Source of the DNA: Nitrincola alkalilacustris | GTDB taxonomy: Bacteria; Pseudomonadota; Gammaproteobacteria; Pseudomonadales; Balneatricaceae | Direction of reading: 5' to 3' | Assembly (NCBI RefSeq): GCF_008973755.1 | Contig: NZ_WBOM01000012.1 | Location: 40,403-104,402, forward strand | DNA length: 64,000 nt | Part shown: in pieces, positions 63,122-64,000 of the stretch | Layout: each line of letters opens with the position of its first letter | Position numbering within the stretch: position 1 is the stretch's first letter | Made by a program: the position numbers and the translations under genes | The notes under the pieces: generated by a model | Databases searched by the model: none | Seen by the model: only the letters and a program-made list of their open reading frames with translations | Told to the model about the DNA's origin: nothing

Positions 63122-63867
63122 TGCAGGCGTCCCCTTGGATCGGCCAGATAACAGGCGACATCCACCAGAGCGTTCAGGATCACGAAGATCAGCCCCATCA
63201 TCAGCGCAGTGCCCTGGATCATCGGGATATCCCGTGAGAAGATGGCGTGAGCCAGCCCGTGCCCGACTCCCGGCCAGGAGAATAACGACTCGATCATCAC
63301 GATTCCTTCGATCAGGCCAACCAACTGAATCCCCATGTAAGCAATGACTGGCACTGAGAGGTTGCGCAGACCGTGTCGCATGAAGGTATCCATGGCAGGG
63401 AGTCCCTTAACGCGTGAAAACAGGTAAAAGGGTGAGTTGACCACGCGCTGAGTGCTGTTGCGCACCACGCGGTTGGATACGGCAGCCAGACACAGTGCCA
63501 GTGCCAACGATGGTAGTACCAGGTGATACAGGCTGCCGAAGCCGGCAACCGGGAACCATTGCCAGTTGACCGAGAACAGCAGGATCAGGATCAGGCCAAC
63601 CACAAAAACCGGCTGCGCGCGAAAGGCTGACGATATCACCATCACCAGTTTATCCAGACGTCCACCGGCCCTGAATCCGGTCAGGATACCCAGTGGCAAT
63701 GCCAGCAGGGCCGCCACGGCAATTGCCGTGACAGCGAGCAGAAGTGAATGACTCAGTTGATGCTGGATCTCTGTTATTACCGGCGCGCCAGTGATCAGCG
63801 AGTTGCCCAGATTGAGTTGCAGAAGATCCATCAGCCAATGCAGGTAGGCCTGCAGAGCAGGCTTTTC
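63118..63867 (-). pseudogene. ABC importer permease (DppB-like), 5' part interrupted by intron
   Basis: The coding similarity runs from the stop at 63118 to about 63867, reading NEKPALQAYLHWLMDLLQLNLGNSL at its start, which matches the middle of DppB. It has five helices and an EAA loop. Typical DppB has another ~70 residues and a first helix before this point; here the frame continues only into hairpin DNA and meets a stop at 63916. An ATG at 63831 could start a 237-residue product. I infer disruption by the group IIC intron at 63868. The missing 5' part should lie beyond the window. Confidence 0.72.
63848..63866 (+). other. terminator-like hairpin used as intron target
   Basis: GCCTGC-AGA-GCAGGC followed by TTTT lies in antisense to the dppB codons for KPALQA, directly before the intron 5' end. 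Group IIC introns insert after such structures. Confidence 0.65.
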
Positions 63868-64000
63868 GTTTGCCCAGCGAAGCTGGCAAACCCGCCCGCC
63901 TGAAAGAAGGCGGGATCACCCCGACCGGGGGGAAGATAATCCGAATGGCAAGGGCGTCATTGGCCAACGATGGGGTCTGAAGGAAGCCATAGGAAGTTAA
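63868..64000 (+). mobile_element. group IIC intron, 5' end (domain I), cut by window edge
   Basis: The + strand begins GTTTGCCCAGC, folds into successive hairpins (GTTTGCC/GGCAAAC, CCCGCC/GGCGGG, CCCC/GGGG) and then reads GCAAGGGCGTC and GGGGTCTGAAGGAAGC. This order matches the known Oceanobacillus iheyensis IIC intron start (GUGUGCCCGGC, CAAGGGUGUC, UCUGAAGGAAGC) as I recall it. A reverse transcriptase frame should follow beyond 64000. The 5' GTTTG departs from the usual GTGYG. Confidence 0.75.

Noticed and set aside
63650..63967. 105-residue minus-strand frame crossing the intron boundary
   Set aside because: It spans dppB in another frame and intron domain I; no coding signal.
1..64000. 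tRNA, rRNA or CRISPR array
   Set aside because: No cloverleaf, rRNA-like or regularly spaced repeat was recognised by eye; a covariance search would be decisive.

Overview
The window reads as chromosomal DNA of a gammaproteobacterium. The evidence is the set of gammaproteobacterial housekeeping genes (class I aroA, ttcA, epmC, zapE, recQ, pdxB, yqaA, a yecA/UPF0149 gene). A marine Oceanospirillaceae-type organism (Marinobacterium/Neptuniibacter-like) is my best guess from gene content, including soxYZ, respiratory formate dehydrogenase, a phasin and many chemoreceptors, but this is inference. I recognised no tRNA, rRNA, CRISPR array or prophage. Genes are densely packed on both strands, and the window cuts a gene at each end.

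Left part (1-13 kb): the end of an RND/MMPL exporter runs in one direction with a LolA-like periplasmic protein, an outer-membrane barrel and a HAD phosphatase. After these come a LysR regulator with aroA, an MsbA-type ABC exporter, a glycine-zipper lipoprotein, a UPF0149 protein, recQ, yqaA and a CPBP membrane protease. 13-19.5 kb: ttcA, soxYZ, a lipoprotein and the tightly joined epmC-zapE pair, then a SIMPL-domain protein and a spermidine-synthase-like protein. 19.5-34 kb is metabolic: a 2-keto-acid decarboxylase, a puuA/puuB-like pair, an EamA transporter, SCO1, pdxB, a PilZ protein with an AcoX-type kinase, an Lrp regulator facing hppD, a DUF938 methyltransferase, and a benE/sutR-like divergent pair with two matching palindromic operators.

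34-50 kb is rich in signalling and sulfur genes. It holds two convergent chemoreceptors with a strong hairpin between them, a haem-binding (ethylbenzene-dehydrogenase-like) protein with a DUF2231 partner, and a five-gene bigR operon (bigR, two YeeE/YedE channels, a SulP transporter, DUF2892) facing a persulfide dioxygenase. A PAS-GGDEF-EAL protein, an Aer-like receptor, a DUF3135 protein and a phasin follow. The phasin promoter is flanked by repeated operator-like sites.

50-61 kb is a complete respiratory formate dehydrogenase locus: HTH/PBP regulator and fdhD on one strand; DUF3305, DUF3306, a polyferredoxin, a TorD-like chaperone, a small Tat protein, fdhA, fdhB and the cytochrome b subunit on the other. 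61-64 kb carries a peptide/nickel-type ABC importer on the minus strand. Its dppB-like permease is broken near the window edge by the 5' end of what looks like a group IIC intron. The intron is inserted antisense, directly after a terminator-like hairpin that happens to lie in the coding sequence.
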